From Gallionella sp. (GTDB lineage Bacteria; Pseudomonadota; Gammaproteobacteria; Burkholderiales; Gallionellaceae): a DNA stretch of 64,000 nt. The DNA lies in contig JABEVF010000082.1 of assembly GCA_013043965.1 (NCBI GenBank), forward strand, positions 1 through 64,000, given 5' to 3'. The notes beneath the pieces are model-generated. The model saw only the letters and a program-made list of their open reading frames with translations, was not told the DNA's origin and searched no databases. The position numbers and the translations under genes are program-made. Positions 45,589 to 56,470 of the stretch are shown piece by piece; position 1 is the stretch's first letter; every line of letters starts with the position of its first letter.

Positions 45589-46230
45589 ATGACGCTAGCT
45601 ATGAACTGTCGCCAGTGCCCGCGCCTCGCCACTTTTCTGGACGATGTGAAATCGCAGCATCCCGGTTATTTCTCCCGTCCCGTCCCGTCGTTCGGTGTGT
45701 CTGGCACACCGTTCCTCATTGTCGGTCTGGCTCCCGGCATGCACGGCGCGAACCGCACCGGACGGCCATTCACGGGCGATTATGCGGGTGATCTGTTGTA
45801 TGGTTCGCTGTATAAATTCGGCTTTGCTAGCAGTGCGCAACCGCTGGACGAAGCGGGCAACGCGAACGCCGCATTGAGCCTGCAAGATTGCCGTATCACC
45901 AACGCAGTGCGTTGTCTGCCTCCGCAAAATAAGCCCGAACCCGCCGAGATCAGGCAATGCAACGGCTATCTCGCACAAGAGTTGGCGCTGCTCCCGCAGG
46001 GCGCGGCAGTGATGGCGTTGGGGACGATCGCGCATAATGCGGTGCTGATGGCGTTGCGGTTGCGCAAAGCAGAGTTTGTGTTCAAGCATGGCGCGCAACA
46101 CCGCTTGCCGGGCGGTGCGACGCTGTTCGATAGCTACCATTGCAGCCGTTACAACACCAACACCAAACGCCTCACCACGCAGATGTTCGAGGACGTGGTA
46201 GCCAACATCTCAGCACATCTTGAGCCCTGA
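45589..46230 (+). CDS. uracil-DNA glycosylase family 5 (UdgB-like)
   Basis: [58 protein letters not shown]. Confidence 0.88.
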   Translation: MTLAMNCRQCPRLATFLDDVKSQHPGYFSRPVPSFGVSGTPFLIVGLAPGMHGANRTGRPFTGDYAGDLLYGSLYKFGFASSAQPLDEAGNANAALSLQDCRITNAVRCLPPQNKPEPAEIRQCNGYLAQELALLPQGAAVMALGTIAHNAVLMALRLRKAEFVFKHGAQHRLPGGATLFDSYHCSRYNTNTKRLTTQMFEDVVANISAHLEP

Positions 46231-48088
46231 AAAATTCGATCCTAAACCGACACTCGCCAGCCTACCTTTGTTGCCCGGCGTGTACCGCTATTTTGACGCG
46301 CAAGGTAATGTGTTGTATGTGGGCAAGGCCAAACAGTTAAAGAAGCGGGTCTCTTCTTATTTTCAGAAGACCAATACCTCGCCCCGCATCCGGCTCATGG
46401 TGTCTCACATCGCGCGTATCGAGACCACCGTGACGCGCTCGGAAGCCGAGGCCTTGCTGCTGGAAAATAATCTGATCAAGTCGCTCAAGCCGCGTTACAA
46501 CATTCTGTTCCGCGATGACAAATCCTATCCCTATATCGTTTTGACCGGGCATGCGTTTCCGCGCCTGACCTATTTTCGCGGTACACCGAACCGCAAGCAT
46601 CAATACTTCGGCCCGTATCCGAACGCGCAAGCGGCGAAGGAAAGCAGCCAGCTGCTGCAAAAGATATTCCGCATCCGCACCTGCGAGGACAGCGTGTTCA
46701 GCAACCGCACGCGCCCCTGTTTGTTGCATCAGATCCACCGTTGCACCGCGCCCTGCGTGAATTTGACTTCGGCGGAAGGCTATCAGGCGGATATACGCAA
46801 TGCCGTCTTGCTGTTGAATGGTCGTCATCAGGAGGTCGAGAAAAAACTCCGTGACGCGATGGAGCGGGCGGCCGAAACGCAGCATTACGAGCATGCGGGC
46901 GTGTTGCGTGACCAGTTGCGGGACCTGCATGTGGTACAACAAAAACAATTCGTCGAGTCCACCGGTAGCACCACCGATGCGGACATCATCGCGGTGATGC
47001 AGCATAACGGGGGAGTGTGCGTGAATCTGGCGATGATGCGCGGCGGGCGGCATTTGGGCGATAAGAGTTTCTTCCCCGAGCACGCCGAGGACTTGACCTT
47101 GACCGAGATCGTTGAGGCGTTCATCGCCCAGCATTATCTGAGCCGCAGCGTGCCGCCAGTACTGCTGGTGAACGTGGCATGCGGCGATACCATGCTGGCC
47201 GAATTGCTCAGCGAACAGGCAGGACACGCGGTGCGCATCCTGCAGCCCGTGAGCGGTGATCGAAAAGAATGGCTGGGAATGGCGGAAAAAAACGCGCAGC
47301 TGGCTTTGCAGCAGCGGGCTTTGCAACAAGGCGGGCAGTCTGCGCGTCTGAATCGGTTGCGCGAGTTGCTGGAGCTGCCGGATCTGCAGCGCATCGAATG
47401 TTTCGATATCAGCCATACCATGGGTGAAGCCACGCAAGCCTCGTGTGTGGTGTACGAGAATCTCGATATGCGCCCCTCACAATACCGCCGCTACAACATC
47501 CCTGTCCTGAGCCATTCGACAAGCTCAGGACAAGCTCCGCGTAGCGGAGTCGAGGGAGGGGCTGGCATCACGCCCGGCGACGATTATGCCGCGATGCGCC
47601 AGGCGCTCACGCGCCATTACCAAAAACTGGCAGAGGGAGAAGGTGCGCGGCCTGATTTGATTCTGATCGACGGCGGCCTAGGGCAGTTGCACATCGCCAT
47701 GAAAGTGATGAGCGAGCTGGGTTTGAACGATCTGGCTTTAGTCGGCGTGGCCAAGGGGGTGGAGCGTAAAGCGGGCATGGAGCAGTTGATCTTTCCGGGC
47801 AAAGAGGCGATACGCTTGTCCAGCGATGATCCCGCCTTGCATCTGATCCAGCAAGTGCGCGACGAGGCTCATCGCTTCGCCATTACCGGGCATCGGGCCA
47901 AGCGCGGCAGGGCGCGCACGGTGTCTAGCCTGACCGAGATCAGCGGGGTGGGGGACAAACGCCGCCGCAACCTGCTCACGCATTTCGGCGGGTTACGCGA
48001 AGTGCAACAAGCCAGCGTGGAACAGCTCAGCCAGGTGGAAGGAATCAGCAAAGCGCTTGCCGAAGCGATTTACCAGCAGCTACACTGA
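46220..48088 (+). CDS. uvrC: excinuclease ABC subunit C (TTG start; carries an in-frame repeat insertion)
   Basis: [64 protein letters not shown]-terminal HhH. Confidence 0.96.
   Translation: MSPEKFDPKPTLASLPLLPGVYRYFDAQGNVLYVGKAKQLKKRVSSYFQKTNTSPRIRLMVSHIARIETTVTRSEAEALLLENNLIKSLKPRYNILFRDDKSYPYIVLTGHAFPRLTYFRGTPNRKHQYFGPYPNAQAAKESSQLLQKIFRIRTCEDSVFSNRTRPCLLHQIHRCTAPCVNLTSAEGYQADIRNAVLLLNGRHQEVEKKLRDAMERAAETQHYEHAGVLRDQLRDLHVVQQKQFVESTGSTTDADIIAVMQHNGGVCVNLAMMRGGRHLGDKSFFPEHAEDLTLTEIVEAFIAQHYLSRSVPPVLLVNVACGDTMLAELLSEQAGHAVRILQPVSGDRKEWLGMAEKNAQLALQQRALQQGGQSARLNRLRELLELPDLQRIECFDISHTMGEATQASCVVYENLDMRPSQYRRYNIPVLSHSTSSGQAPRSGVEGGAGITPGDDYAAMRQALTRHYQKLAEGEGARPDLILIDGGLGQLHIAMKVMSELGLNDLALVGVAKGVERKAGMEQLIFPGKEAIRLSSDDPALHLIQQVRDEAHRFAITGHRAKRGRARTVSSLTEISGVGDKRRRNLLTHFGGLREVQQASVEQLSQVEGISKALAEAIYQQLH
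47501..47563 (+). repeat. ~63-bp palindromic repeat inserted in frame in uvrC
   Basis: Encodes [21 protein letters not shown] between conserved YRRYNI and [13 protein letters not shown]; hairpins TGTCCTGAGC/GCTCAGGACA and CTCCGC/GCGGAG. Confidence 0.8.
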
Positions 48089-48092
48089 ACAT

Positions 48093-48659
48093 ATGCCACT
48101 CAATATCCCTAATTTACTTACCTGGTTGAGGATTCTTCTGATCCCGGTGTTCGTCGCGGTGTTTTATTTATCCGATCAAACACTCCGCCCTCACCTGAAA
48201 GACGTATTTGCCACCAGTGTGTTTTTGCTGGCTGCCCTTACCGACTGGCTGGACGGGTATTTGGCGCGGAAATTGAATCAAACCTCGGCCTTTGGCGCGT
48301 TCCTCGACCCAGTGGCCGACAAGCTGATGGTGGCGGCGGCGCTGCTTATTTTGGTCAAGCTCGGGCGTGCCGATGCGCTGATCGCTTTCATCATCATCGG
48401 CCGCGAGATTGCGATCTCGGCATTGCGCGAATGGATGGCGAAGGTCGGCGCGAGCAAGAGCATCGCGGTGTCGATGTTGGGCAAAATAAAAACGACATTT
48501 CAGATGCTCGCGCTGCTGCTGCTGCTGTACCACCAACCCTTGCTGGGTATCAATTGCCAGGTGCTAGGCGAGCTGTTGTTATACCTGGCCGCGTTACTGA
48601 CTTTGTGGTCCATGGGGTATTACTTGATGTGCGCCATGCCGCAGTTAAAAAAATCTTGA
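48093..48659 (+). CDS. pgsA: CDP-diacylglycerol--glycerol-3-phosphate 3-phosphatidyltransferase
   Basis: MPLNIPNLLTWLRILLIPVFV; CDP-alcohol phosphotransferase motif DWLDGYLARKLNQTSAFGAFLDPVADKL. Confidence 0.95.
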   Translation: MPLNIPNLLTWLRILLIPVFVAVFYLSDQTLRPHLKDVFATSVFLLAALTDWLDGYLARKLNQTSAFGAFLDPVADKLMVAAALLILVKLGRADALIAFIIIGREIAISALREWMAKVGASKSIAVSMLGKIKTTFQMLALLLLLYHQPLLGINCQVLGELLLYLAALLTLWSMGYYLMCAMPQLKKS

Positions 48660-48716
48660 ATCATTCCGTAAAAAATAATTGCATTACCGGCTGACATCTA
48701 TATAATGCGCAGCCTT

Positions 48717-48793
48717 CGGGGTGTAGCGTAGCCTGGTAGCGCGCCTGCTTTGGGAGCAGGATGTCGGGAGTTCGAATCTCTCCACCCCGACCA
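48717..48793 (+). tRNA. tRNA-Pro (anticodon TGG)
   Basis: CGGGGTG...CCTGC TTTGGGA GCAGG...GGGAG TTCGAAT CTCTC CACCCCG ACCA. Confidence 0.97.
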
Positions 48794-48829
48794 AGTTTCT
48801 AGTAATTCATATTGCCCAAGAAAAGAATT

Positions 48830-48906
48830 GTGCCCGTAGCTCAACCGGATAGAGCACCAGCCTTCTAAGCTGGGGGTTGCAGGTTCGATTCCTGTCGGGC
48901 ACACCA
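48830..48906 (+). tRNA. tRNA-Arg (anticodon TCT)
   Basis: GTGCCCG...CCAGC CTTCTAA GCTGG...GCAGG TTCGATT CCTGT CGGGCAC ACCA. Confidence 0.97.
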
Positions 48907-49002
48907 GTGTCTGCCGGGTGCCGGGACAGTATTTTAGTCCAGCAAATGCATCATAACCAGCGACTGGCCAGTGATGTTTACCGGCCAGTCGTTTTATCAA
49001 TG

Positions 49003-49078
49003 GTGGCTGTAGCTCAGTTGGTAGAGTCCAGGATTGTGATTCCTGTTGTCGTGGGTTCGAGCCCCATCAGCCACCCCA
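49003..49078 (+). tRNA. tRNA-His (anticodon GTG)
   Basis: GTGGCTG...CAGGA TTGTGAT TCCTG...GTGGG TTCGAGC CCCAT CAGCCAC CCCA; G at 49002 can serve as G-1 opposite C73. Confidence 0.97.
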
Positions 49079-49086
49079 TATACCAA

Positions 49087-49126
49087 CATCCCAAGGATGG
49101 CAAGATTGCTATCCTTGGGATGTTTT
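49087..49126 (+). terminator. rho-independent terminator after the tRNA cluster
   Basis: CATCCCAAGGAT...ATCCTTGGGATG then TTTT. Confidence 0.88.
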
Positions 49127-49288
49127 CGTTCCGTATAATCATGCCAGTTGTTTTTCAGCTGAGGATGTCAAGTACATCCTCTGGTGCAGGATCGGCTGAT
49201 TGATACGTTTGCCCGGTTCACTGCAATCTTTAGGTTCGGTTCAAATCTCTGGAACACAAAGATCAATATTTTTCTCAAGAAAAATCTG

Positions 49289-50236
49289 ATGCGGATCACC
49301 ACCCAATCGGGTACGCGCTGGTTGGGTGCGTTAATGATCGGGTTGCCGCTTATTTTTTCTGCGAGCGCTCGTGCTAACGAATTACAGATACTGCTGGTGT
49401 TGAGTAATAGCAGCCCGCCTTATCAGGCGTTTTCCAATGCCTTCACCAAGAACCTGCCCGCTTCGATCCAAACCAGGGTTCTGCAAACTCCGAATGAATT
49501 AACCGGCAATCGAGCGCCTGCGGATTTAATTGTTGCCGTGGGGATGAAAGCTACCGAAGCGGCCACATTACAGTCCGCGCTGCCGATACTGTCCGTCATG
49601 GTCCCACAGGCCGGTTACGAAGCCTTGATCGCCCGTTCTGCGCCACTCAAACACCCGCAAAGCATCGCGGCGATTTATCTCAACCAGCCTTGGGATAGGC
49701 AGCTTGATTTCTTGTTCGCGATATTGCCCGAGCGACGCAAAGTGGGGGTGCTGTGTTCGCCGGCCACACAAAAAGATATTGCGTATTTGCGTGAAGAGGT
49801 CGCCGCGCACGGTGGTACCTTGATTGAGCAGACGGTTTATTCGGATGCGACATTATTTGCTGACTTGGAAAAGGTTTTGCAAGGCAGCGACGTGTTGCTT
49901 GCTTTGCCGGACAGTGCCATTTATAGCAGCAGCAGCGTGCGTAATATTTTGCTAAGCACTTATCGCCTCCATGTGCCGCTGATAGGTTGGTCGCAGGGTT
50001 ATGTGAATGCCGGTGCGGTCGCCGCGCTATTTTCTACCCCGGAACAACTTGCCGAACAAACCGCCGCGACGGTGCATACGTTTTCCCAAACGGGACGGTG
50101 GCCCGGTGCCCAATATCCCAATACCTTCACTATTGCTGTCAATCAACAGGTCGCACGCTCCTTGGGGATTGACTTGAAGTCTGATGAAGAAATTCGTGCG
50201 CAAATGAGAAGAAATCGCAGGGGGGGCCGTGATTAG
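49289..50236 (+). CDS. ABC_sub_bind-type periplasmic binding protein
   Basis: Signal peptide; ADLIVAVGMKATEAATL, KVGVLCSPATQKDIAYLREEVAAHGGTLIEQ, LLALPDSAIYSSSSVRNIL. Confidence 0.78.
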   Translation: MRITTQSGTRWLGALMIGLPLIFSASARANELQILLVLSNSSPPYQAFSNAFTKNLPASIQTRVLQTPNELTGNRAPADLIVAVGMKATEAATLQSALPILSVMVPQAGYEALIARSAPLKHPQSIAAIYLNQPWDRQLDFLFAILPERRKVGVLCSPATQKDIAYLREEVAAHGGTLIEQTVYSDATLFADLEKVLQGSDVLLALPDSAIYSSSSVRNILLSTYRLHVPLIGWSQGYVNAGAVAALFSTPEQLAEQTAATVHTFSQTGRWPGAQYPNTFTIAVNQQVARSLGIDLKSDEEIRAQMRRNRRGGRD

Positions 50237-52259
50237 ACAGCACAATATCCAACAACAAGTCGCTTTGCTGACGCTTATTCCTTTGCTGATTTTGACCGTC
50301 TTTCTGGAGTTCTTTCTGTTGCACGGGCGTTTTTCCGACCTGGACAGCGGCTTGATTGAACGCGGGAAACTGATTGCGCGACAAATGGCTTCAAGCAGTG
50401 AATATGGCGTGTTTTCAAACAATCAGAATTTTTTAAGTACCCTGGCCAACGGGGTGTTGCGCGAGCATGATGTGCGCGGCCTGGTGATTTTGAATGCCGC
50501 TTCCGATATTTTGTTGAGCGCGGGAGAAATCTCCACGACCATGCAAGAACTCAGCAGCAATGCCCGTGCGACACAGATCGGGCTATCCGGAAGTCACGCG
50601 CAACTCAGGCGGGCCGGCCAAGTTGTGTCGCAAGACGGGCAGGGTATGGGCCTGCAGATACCCGTAAAGGTGGACAGCAGGAGCGTGTGGATTTATCAGC
50701 CTATCGTGCCAGCCCAGGTGTCTGTTGATGACCTTGATTTTAGGCCGCCGGCGCAGCAGATTGGTGCGGTGATCATCGAAATGAGCAAGGCCAACACCGA
50801 GAAGTACAAGCGCGAGATGCTGCTTGTCACGCTGGTGGGCACAGCGTTATTTTTGCTGACTTCTTTGTATCTGGTCTATCTGGCGAGTCGTAGTATCACG
50901 ATTCCAACCCGCCAGTTAAGCGTCGCGGTGCAGCAGATCGCACAAGGCGATTTAAGCACCCGGATAACTTTTACCACTAAGGTCGCAGAGCTGGCCACTT
51001 TGGCACAAGGGCTGAATGAGATGACGTTCCAGCTGCAGCAAGACCGGGAAATCTTGCAGCAGCGCATCGAACAAGCCACCCAGGCGTTGCGCGAGAAAAA
51101 GGAGGAGGCCGAACGGTCCAGTCATGATAAGAGCCGTTTTCTGGCGGTAGCCAGCCATGATTTGCGCCAACCATTGCATGCCCTGGGCCTGTATGTGGCT
51201 GAACTGCGCCGCCAGTTATCATTGACGCCCCAGCAGCATTTGGTCGAGCAAGTCGAGCAGTCGGTGGATGCCCTGGCGACGTTGTTGAACGCCTTGTTGG
51301 ATATCTCTAAATTGGATGCGGGCGCGGTGATCCCTCAGAAGCAGTCGTGCAATATCGCCGCCATGGTCACGCGGGTGGCGAGCGATTATCAGATGCTGGC
51401 GACGATCAAAAACATTCATCTGGTGGTGCGCCCTTGCAAAGGGAATGTGACCAGTGATCCCGTATTGCTGGAGCGTATTTTGATGAATCTGGTGAGCAAC
51501 GCGATCCGTTATAGCTACCCAAACGGCTGTGTGCTGATCGCCTGCCGCAAGCGTGGCAACCAGATGCGCATCGAGGTGCGGGATAACGGCATCGGTATTT
51601 CGCAGGCGGACCAAGCCGATATATTCCGCGAGTTCTTCCAGGTGTCCAAACCGCAACTGGACAGTAGCAAAGGACAGGGTTTGGGGTTGGCGATTGTGGA
51701 CAGGCTGGTCAAATTATTGGGCCACGGCATCGAATTGCGTTCCGCGCCGAACCAGGGATCGTTATTTGCCTTGCAAGTGCCCATCAGTACGGAGCCGGAG
51801 AAATTTTCCGGCACCGGTACCTATCCCGTACTTCACGCTTCTTCCGCAGAAGGTTGGGAGAGTTTGCCTCTGAGCGGAAAACGGATACTGGTCGTTGATG
51901 ATGATGAATTGGTCTTGAGCGGTACCGCGACGATACTGACTTCTTGGGGTGGGACGGTTTCCACAGCGACATGTCTGCAGGAAGCGCGCCAATTATTGAT
52001 GGGCGGTGAATGCTGGGATTTGATCATCAGCGATTATCAGCTGGGTGTGGATGAAACGGGTTTCGATGTGATTATAGCCGTGCGCGCGTGGCAGGGAAAG
52101 GATATCCCGGGGATACTGATCAGCGGCGATACCAGTCCCGAACTGCTGCTATCAGCCAGTTCTGCCGGGCATCATCTGCTGTACAAGCCTGTCAGGCCAG
52201 CCAAGCTGCGCTCATTGGCGATATTCTTGCTCAACGATCCGGAGAGTCAAATCATCTAA
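50229..52259 (+). CDS. membrane hybrid sensor histidine kinase / response regulator (HAMP-HisKA-HATPase-REC)
   Basis: ASHDLRQPLHALGLYV H-box; N box LVSNAIRYSYPNG; GQGLGLAIVDRL; C-terminal receiver ILVVDDDELVLSG. Confidence 0.92.
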   Translation: MIRQHNIQQQVALLTLIPLLILTVFLEFFLLHGRFSDLDSGLIERGKLIARQMASSSEYGVFSNNQNFLSTLANGVLREHDVRGLVILNAASDILLSAGEISTTMQELSSNARATQIGLSGSHAQLRRAGQVVSQDGQGMGLQIPVKVDSRSVWIYQPIVPAQVSVDDLDFRPPAQQIGAVIIEMSKANTEKYKREMLLVTLVGTALFLLTSLYLVYLASRSITIPTRQLSVAVQQIAQGDLSTRITFTTKVAELATLAQGLNEMTFQLQQDREILQQRIEQATQALREKKEEAERSSHDKSRFLAVASHDLRQPLHALGLYVAELRRQLSLTPQQHLVEQVEQSVDALATLLNALLDISKLDAGAVIPQKQSCNIAAMVTRVASDYQMLATIKNIHLVVRPCKGNVTSDPVLLERILMNLVSNAIRYSYPNGCVLIACRKRGNQMRIEVRDNGIGISQADQADIFREFFQVSKPQLDSSKGQGLGLAIVDRLVKLLGHGIELRSAPNQGSLFALQVPISTEPEKFSGTGTYPVLHASSAEGWESLPLSGKRILVVDDDELVLSGTATILTSWGGTVSTATCLQEARQLLMGGECWDLIISDYQLGVDETGFDVIIAVRAWQGKDIPGILISGDTSPELLLSASSAGHHLLYKPVRPAKLRSLAIFLLNDPESQII

Positions 52260-52983
52260 CCGCCAGCATTAAGAATAGACTGGGGCGCTTATTGAGCGCT
52301 GGTGCGGGCCTGGTTTTCCATAGTGCGACGCTGAGCGTTTGGATGTCTTCACTGTCAAGCGTGATGTCCGTTGCGATGCACAATAAGGTCTGCGGGCGAC
52401 AGGTCGCCAACAAAGCGGCAAACAGCCTTTCGTTACGATAAGGGGTTTCGATAAACATTTGGGTCTGGTTGCGTTTGGCGGACTCCATCTCTAGTGCACC
52501 GATCGATTTCTTTCTTTCCGCTTCTTCTATCGGTAAATAGCCCTGAAACGCAAAGCATTGCCCGTTCAGTCCGGAAGCCATCAATGCCAGCAAGATAGAA
52601 GAGGGGCCGACCAGCGGAACCACGCGTATCCCTTTACGGTGGGCGAGGCTGACCAAGTCGGCACCCGGGTCGGCGATGCCCGGACAGCCCGCCTCAGAGA
52701 TCACGCCTAAATCATGCCCGGCCAGTAACGGTGCTAAGAACGACTCCAGCTCATCCGTTGCCGTGTGCTGATTCAGGCTGTTGAAGTGCAGCGACTGTAT
52801 GGGCTGCTCGGGTCTTAAGGCCGACAGAAACTGGCGCGCGGTCTTAGCTTGTTCGACGACGAAGTAATTTAAGCGGCGGGCGATGTTAATGACATATTGG
52901 GGTAAAACCTGCTCCGCCGGCGTGTCCCCCAGGGTGCAGGGTATCAGATACAGCGTGCCAGTTTTTTTGATGGAATGGGTCAT
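52252..52983 (-). CDS. SAM-dependent methyltransferase, tetrapyrrole methylase/RsmI-like
   Basis: GTLYLIPCTLGDT, GVISEAGCPGIADPGADLV, VVPLVGPSSILLALMASGLNGQCFAFQGYLP. Confidence 0.82.
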   Translation of the reverse strand: MTHSIKKTGTLYLIPCTLGDTPAEQVLPQYVINIARRLNYFVVEQAKTARQFLSALRPEQPIQSLHFNSLNQHTATDELESFLAPLLAGHDLGVISEAGCPGIADPGADLVSLAHRKGIRVVPLVGPSSILLALMASGLNGQCFAFQGYLPIEEAERKKSIGALEMESAKRNQTQMFIETPYRNERLFAALLATCRPQTLLCIATDITLDSEDIQTLSVALWKTRPAPALNKRPSLFLMLAVR

Positions 52984-52985
52984 GG

Positions 52986-53570
52986 TCAGAATAGATGTAC
53001 GTTTTCGCGGCGCAGCATATCGATCAGCAAAATGAGCGGCAATCCGATCAACGCGTTCGGGTCGTCGCCGCGCATCGCACTCATCAGAGCGATCCCCAGG
53101 CCTTCCGATTTCGCGCTCCCCGCGCAGTGATAGGGTTGTTCTTTACGCAAATAGGACTCGATATCGGCGTCGCTCAGGTCGCGTAGCGTGACGAAATTCT
53201 CCGCCACTTCGCTTTGCATGTTGCCGGTTTTGCTGTTGAACAGCGCCAGTGCGGTAAAGAAACACGTGGTCTTGCCACGCATCTTGCTCAATTGCAAGAC
53301 CGCGTTGTCGTGATTCAAGGGTTTACCCAGCTGCTGCCCATCCAACAAAGCGACTTGGTCCGAGCCTATGATCAGCGCATCAGGATAGTCTTTGGCGGCC
53401 GCATGCGCTTTTTGTTGTGCCAAGCGTAACGAAGTGGTGCGTGCGGATTCCCCTTGCAAGGGTGTTTCATCCACATTTGGCGCAGCAGTCACGAATGGGA
53501 TTCGTAGCCGTTTTAGTAATTCGCTGCGATAAACCGAAGTGGAAGCCAGGACAAGCAACTGAGAGTTCAA
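52986..53570 (-). CDS. maf: Maf-like nucleoside triphosphate pyrophosphatase (YceF type)
   Basis: [39 protein letters not shown]. Confidence 0.92.
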   Translation of the reverse strand: MNSQLLVLASTSVYRSELLKRLRIPFVTAAPNVDETPLQGESARTTSLRLAQQKAHAAAKDYPDALIIGSDQVALLDGQQLGKPLNHDNAVLQLSKMRGKTTCFFTALALFNSKTGNMQSEVAENFVTLRDLSDADIESYLRKEQPYHCAGSAKSEGLGIALMSAMRGDDPNALIGLPLILLIDMLRRENVHLF

Positions 53571-53626
53571 GAATATTCCTTAGGATTTTTGACACGAGGG
53601 GGCGAAAAATATATCATGCGCGCCTC

Positions 53627-54124
53627 ATGCATGCACGGCCTTTCATAGATAGTCTTGATTTTGCCAGTAATGGCCAGCAAATTAGCAGTGAAGTGCTGGT
53701 TGCTGACCTGTCACGTTTAGCCGATGTTTTGAGCAATTCAGAGGGAGCCTTGAGCTATACGATACGTGGTGCGGTTAATAAATACCACATCCCTTTGTTG
53801 GTGTTGAAGCTGAATGGGAAGTGTCAGCTGACCTGCCAGCGGTGCTTGCAGGGCATGAGTTATGAAATTCAGGTGGATACGTCGGTGCTGTTGCGTGATC
53901 AGGCTGGTCTAGACCAGTTGGATGATGCGGAGCTAGACGAAGAGTACGAAAGTATTTTGGCGGATGCACACCTGGACGTGTGGCACTTGTTGGAAGATGA
54001 GATTTTGTTAAGCTTGCCTTTTGCACCCAAGCATGAATCGGGTGTGTGTCGATCGACCAGTGAGGTCGAGCCACAACAGAATGAGTCGCATCCTTTTGCG
54101 GCGTTAACGAAATTAAAGAATTAA
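53627..54124 (+). CDS. yceD: YceD/DUF177 family protein upstream of rpmF
   Basis: CQLTCQRCLQGMSYEI, DLWHLLEDEILLSLPFAPKH-like; adjacent to rpmF. Confidence 0.9.
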   Translation: MHARPFIDSLDFASNGQQISSEVLVADLSRLADVLSNSEGALSYTIRGAVNKYHIPLLVLKLNGKCQLTCQRCLQGMSYEIQVDTSVLLRDQAGLDQLDDAELDEEYESILADAHLDVWHLLEDEILLSLPFAPKHESGVCRSTSEVEPQQNESHPFAALTKLKN

Positions 54125-54151
54125 TTACCAGTTTTATCGAGGAGTATCAGC

Positions 54152-54331
54152 ATGGCAGTTCAGCAAAATAAAAAGTCCCCATCCAAACGCGGTATGCATC
54201 GTGCGCATGATTTTTTGACCAATCCACCGATTGCGATCGAGCCGACCACCGGCGAGACACATCTGCGCCATCACATCAGCCCGACCGGTTTTTATCGTGG
54301 CAAAAAAGTAGTTAAGACTAAAGGCGAATAA
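54152..54331 (+). CDS. rpmF: 50S ribosomal protein L32 (absent from the supplied ORF list, 59 aa)
   Basis: Translated directly: [59 protein letters not shown]. Confidence 0.97.
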   Translation: MAVQQNKKSPSKRGMHRAHDFLTNPPIAIEPTTGETHLRHHISPTGFYRGKKVVKTKGE

Positions 54332-54403
54332 ACCCTTTAACAGCGCAGTCGATCATATGGATCGGCTGCGTTTTCTTTTCTATTTTTTGCCTAGGGTCGC
54401 TTA

Positions 54404-55441
54404 GTGGACGTTACAATAGCTATAGATGCAATGGGTGGTGACCACGGTCCTTCCGTCACGATTCCCGCAGCAATTGAATATCTGAAGCATTTCCCCGGCG
54501 ACACTGTCGTATTGGTGGGTATTTCCGACGCGATCGAATCCGAGCTGCGCACCTTGGGCGTGCAGACCGGTGTGCATCTGCGTGTCCATCCGGCCAGCGA
54601 AGTCGTCGCGATGGACGAGTCGCCGCAATCCGCTTTGCGTGGCAAAAAAGATTCCTCCATGCGTGTCGCGATCAATCTGGTCAAGAGCGGCGAAGCGTCG
54701 GCATGTGTCAGTGCCGGCAATACCGGCGCCTTGATGGCCACCGCACGTTATGTGCTGAAAACCATACCGGGCATCGACAGGCCGGCAATCGCCTCCTTCT
54801 TACCCACCAATACCGGGCAAGTCTGCATGCTGGATCTGGGGGCGAACACCGACTGCACCGCTGAGCACCTGCTGCAATTCGCCTTGATGGGTTCTACCCT
54901 GGTTCATGCCTTGGAGCACAAAAGCAATCCTACGGTAGGTTTGTTGAACATCGGCAGCGAAGACATCAAAGGCAACGAAGTCGTCAAGCAAGCATCGGAA
55001 TTGCTGCGGGCCAGCGACCTGAATTTCTACGGCAACGTGGAAGGCAATGATATTTTCTTGGGTACTACCGATGTGGTGGTGTGCGACGGTTTTGTGGGCA
55101 ACGTCGCGTTGAAGACCGCAGAAGGTGTCGCGAAAATGATGGGTGGTTTTTTGCGCGAAGAATTTAGCCGGAATATCTTTACCAAGCTGGGTGCGTTGCT
55201 CTCTTTGCCCGCGCTCAAGGCTTTCAAACACAGGCTGGATCATCGCCGTTACAATGGTGCCAGCTTCCTCGGTCTCAAAGGTATCGTGGTGAAAAGTCAT
55301 GGTTCGGCCGATGCCTATGCGTTTCTTTGCGCGATTGAACGCGCTGCCGAGGAAGCGCGGGGCGGTATGTTGCAGCACATTAGCGAGCATATCGAAAAAT
55401 GGCATCACCAGCGTCAAAATCCGGGGCAAGGAGCGGCTTGA
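54404..55441 (+). CDS. plsX: phosphate acyltransferase PlsX (GTG start)
   Basis: [44 protein letters not shown]. Confidence 0.96.
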   Translation: MDVTIAIDAMGGDHGPSVTIPAAIEYLKHFPGDTVVLVGISDAIESELRTLGVQTGVHLRVHPASEVVAMDESPQSALRGKKDSSMRVAINLVKSGEASACVSAGNTGALMATARYVLKTIPGIDRPAIASFLPTNTGQVCMLDLGANTDCTAEHLLQFALMGSTLVHALEHKSNPTVGLLNIGSEDIKGNEVVKQASELLRASDLNFYGNVEGNDIFLGTTDVVVCDGFVGNVALKTAEGVAKMMGGFLREEFSRNIFTKLGALLSLPALKAFKHRLDHRRYNGASFLGLKGIVVKSHGSADAYAFLCAIERAAEEARGGMLQHISEHIEKWHHQRQNPGQGAA

Positions 55442-56400
55442 TGTACTCACGCATTATAGGAACAGGCAGCTATTTGCCGGCGAGGGCGTTGACCAATTAC
55501 GATCTGGAAAAAATCGTCGAGACTTCGCATGATTGGATTGTTTCGCGCAGCGGTATCCATGAACGTCATTTTGCTGACGACAACGAGCTGTGCAGTGACC
55601 TAGCTTGCAAAGCCAGCCTTAAAGCCATTGAAACGGCAGCTATTTCGGCCAATGACATAGACCTCATCATCGTGGCTACGACCACGCCCGATCAGATATT
55701 CCCGAGTACCGCCTGCATTCTGCAGGACAAGTTAGGCATCAAGAATGGCGGCCCGGCTTTCGATATGCAGGCGGTATGCGGCGGTTTTGTGTACGCAATG
55801 AACACTGCCGATATGTACATTCGGGGTGGGCAAGCCAAGACGGTTCTGGTGGTGGGTGCTGAAGTGTTGTCGCGCATCCTGGATTGGCAGGATCGCACTA
55901 CCTGTGTGTTGTTCGGGGACGGGGCTGGGGCGGTGATTCTGCAAGCGAGTGAAACACCCGGTATCATCGCGGCCAAGCTGCATGCCGACGGCAGACAGCG
56001 CAGCATGCTAAAAGCCGAGGGCAACATACGTAACGGAGTGATCCAAGGCGAGCCCTTCATTAAGATGGATGGCCAGGCTGTTTTTAAGTTCGCGGTCAAT
56101 ATGTTGAGCAAGGTAGTTGAAGAGTTACTTGAGGAAAATAAACTGCCTGAAACGATCATAGATTGGCTGGTTCCTCATCAGGCCAATATCCGCATCATGG
56201 AAGCCACAGCCAAGAAGCTGGGCTTGAGTATGGATAAGGTGGTGGTGACGGTGGGTCAGCACGGCAACACCTCGGCCGCCTCGATTCCGCTCGCCTTGGA
56301 TGTGGCGGTACGCGATGGACGCATCAAAAGAGATCAGCATGTTCTATTGGAAGCAATCGGCGGCGGGTTTACCTGGGGAGCGATTCTGATCAAGTGGTAA
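55441..56400 (+). CDS. fabH: beta-ketoacyl-ACP synthase III
   Basis: [66 protein letters not shown]. Confidence 0.97.
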   Translation: MYSRIIGTGSYLPARALTNYDLEKIVETSHDWIVSRSGIHERHFADDNELCSDLACKASLKAIETAAISANDIDLIIVATTTPDQIFPSTACILQDKLGIKNGGPAFDMQAVCGGFVYAMNTADMYIRGGQAKTVLVVGAEVLSRILDWQDRTTCVLFGDGAGAVILQASETPGIIAAKLHADGRQRSMLKAEGNIRNGVIQGEPFIKMDGQAVFKFAVNMLSKVVEELLEENKLPETIIDWLVPHQANIRIMEATAKKLGLSMDKVVVTVGQHGNTSAASIPLALDVAVRDGRIKRDQHVLLEAIGGGFTWGAILIKW

Positions 56401-56470
56401 AGGCGCTTGTGGCGTGTAGCCGGTAGCCAAAAACGGCTTTCAGGAACTCGCTAAATTTGTTTTAATCTTT

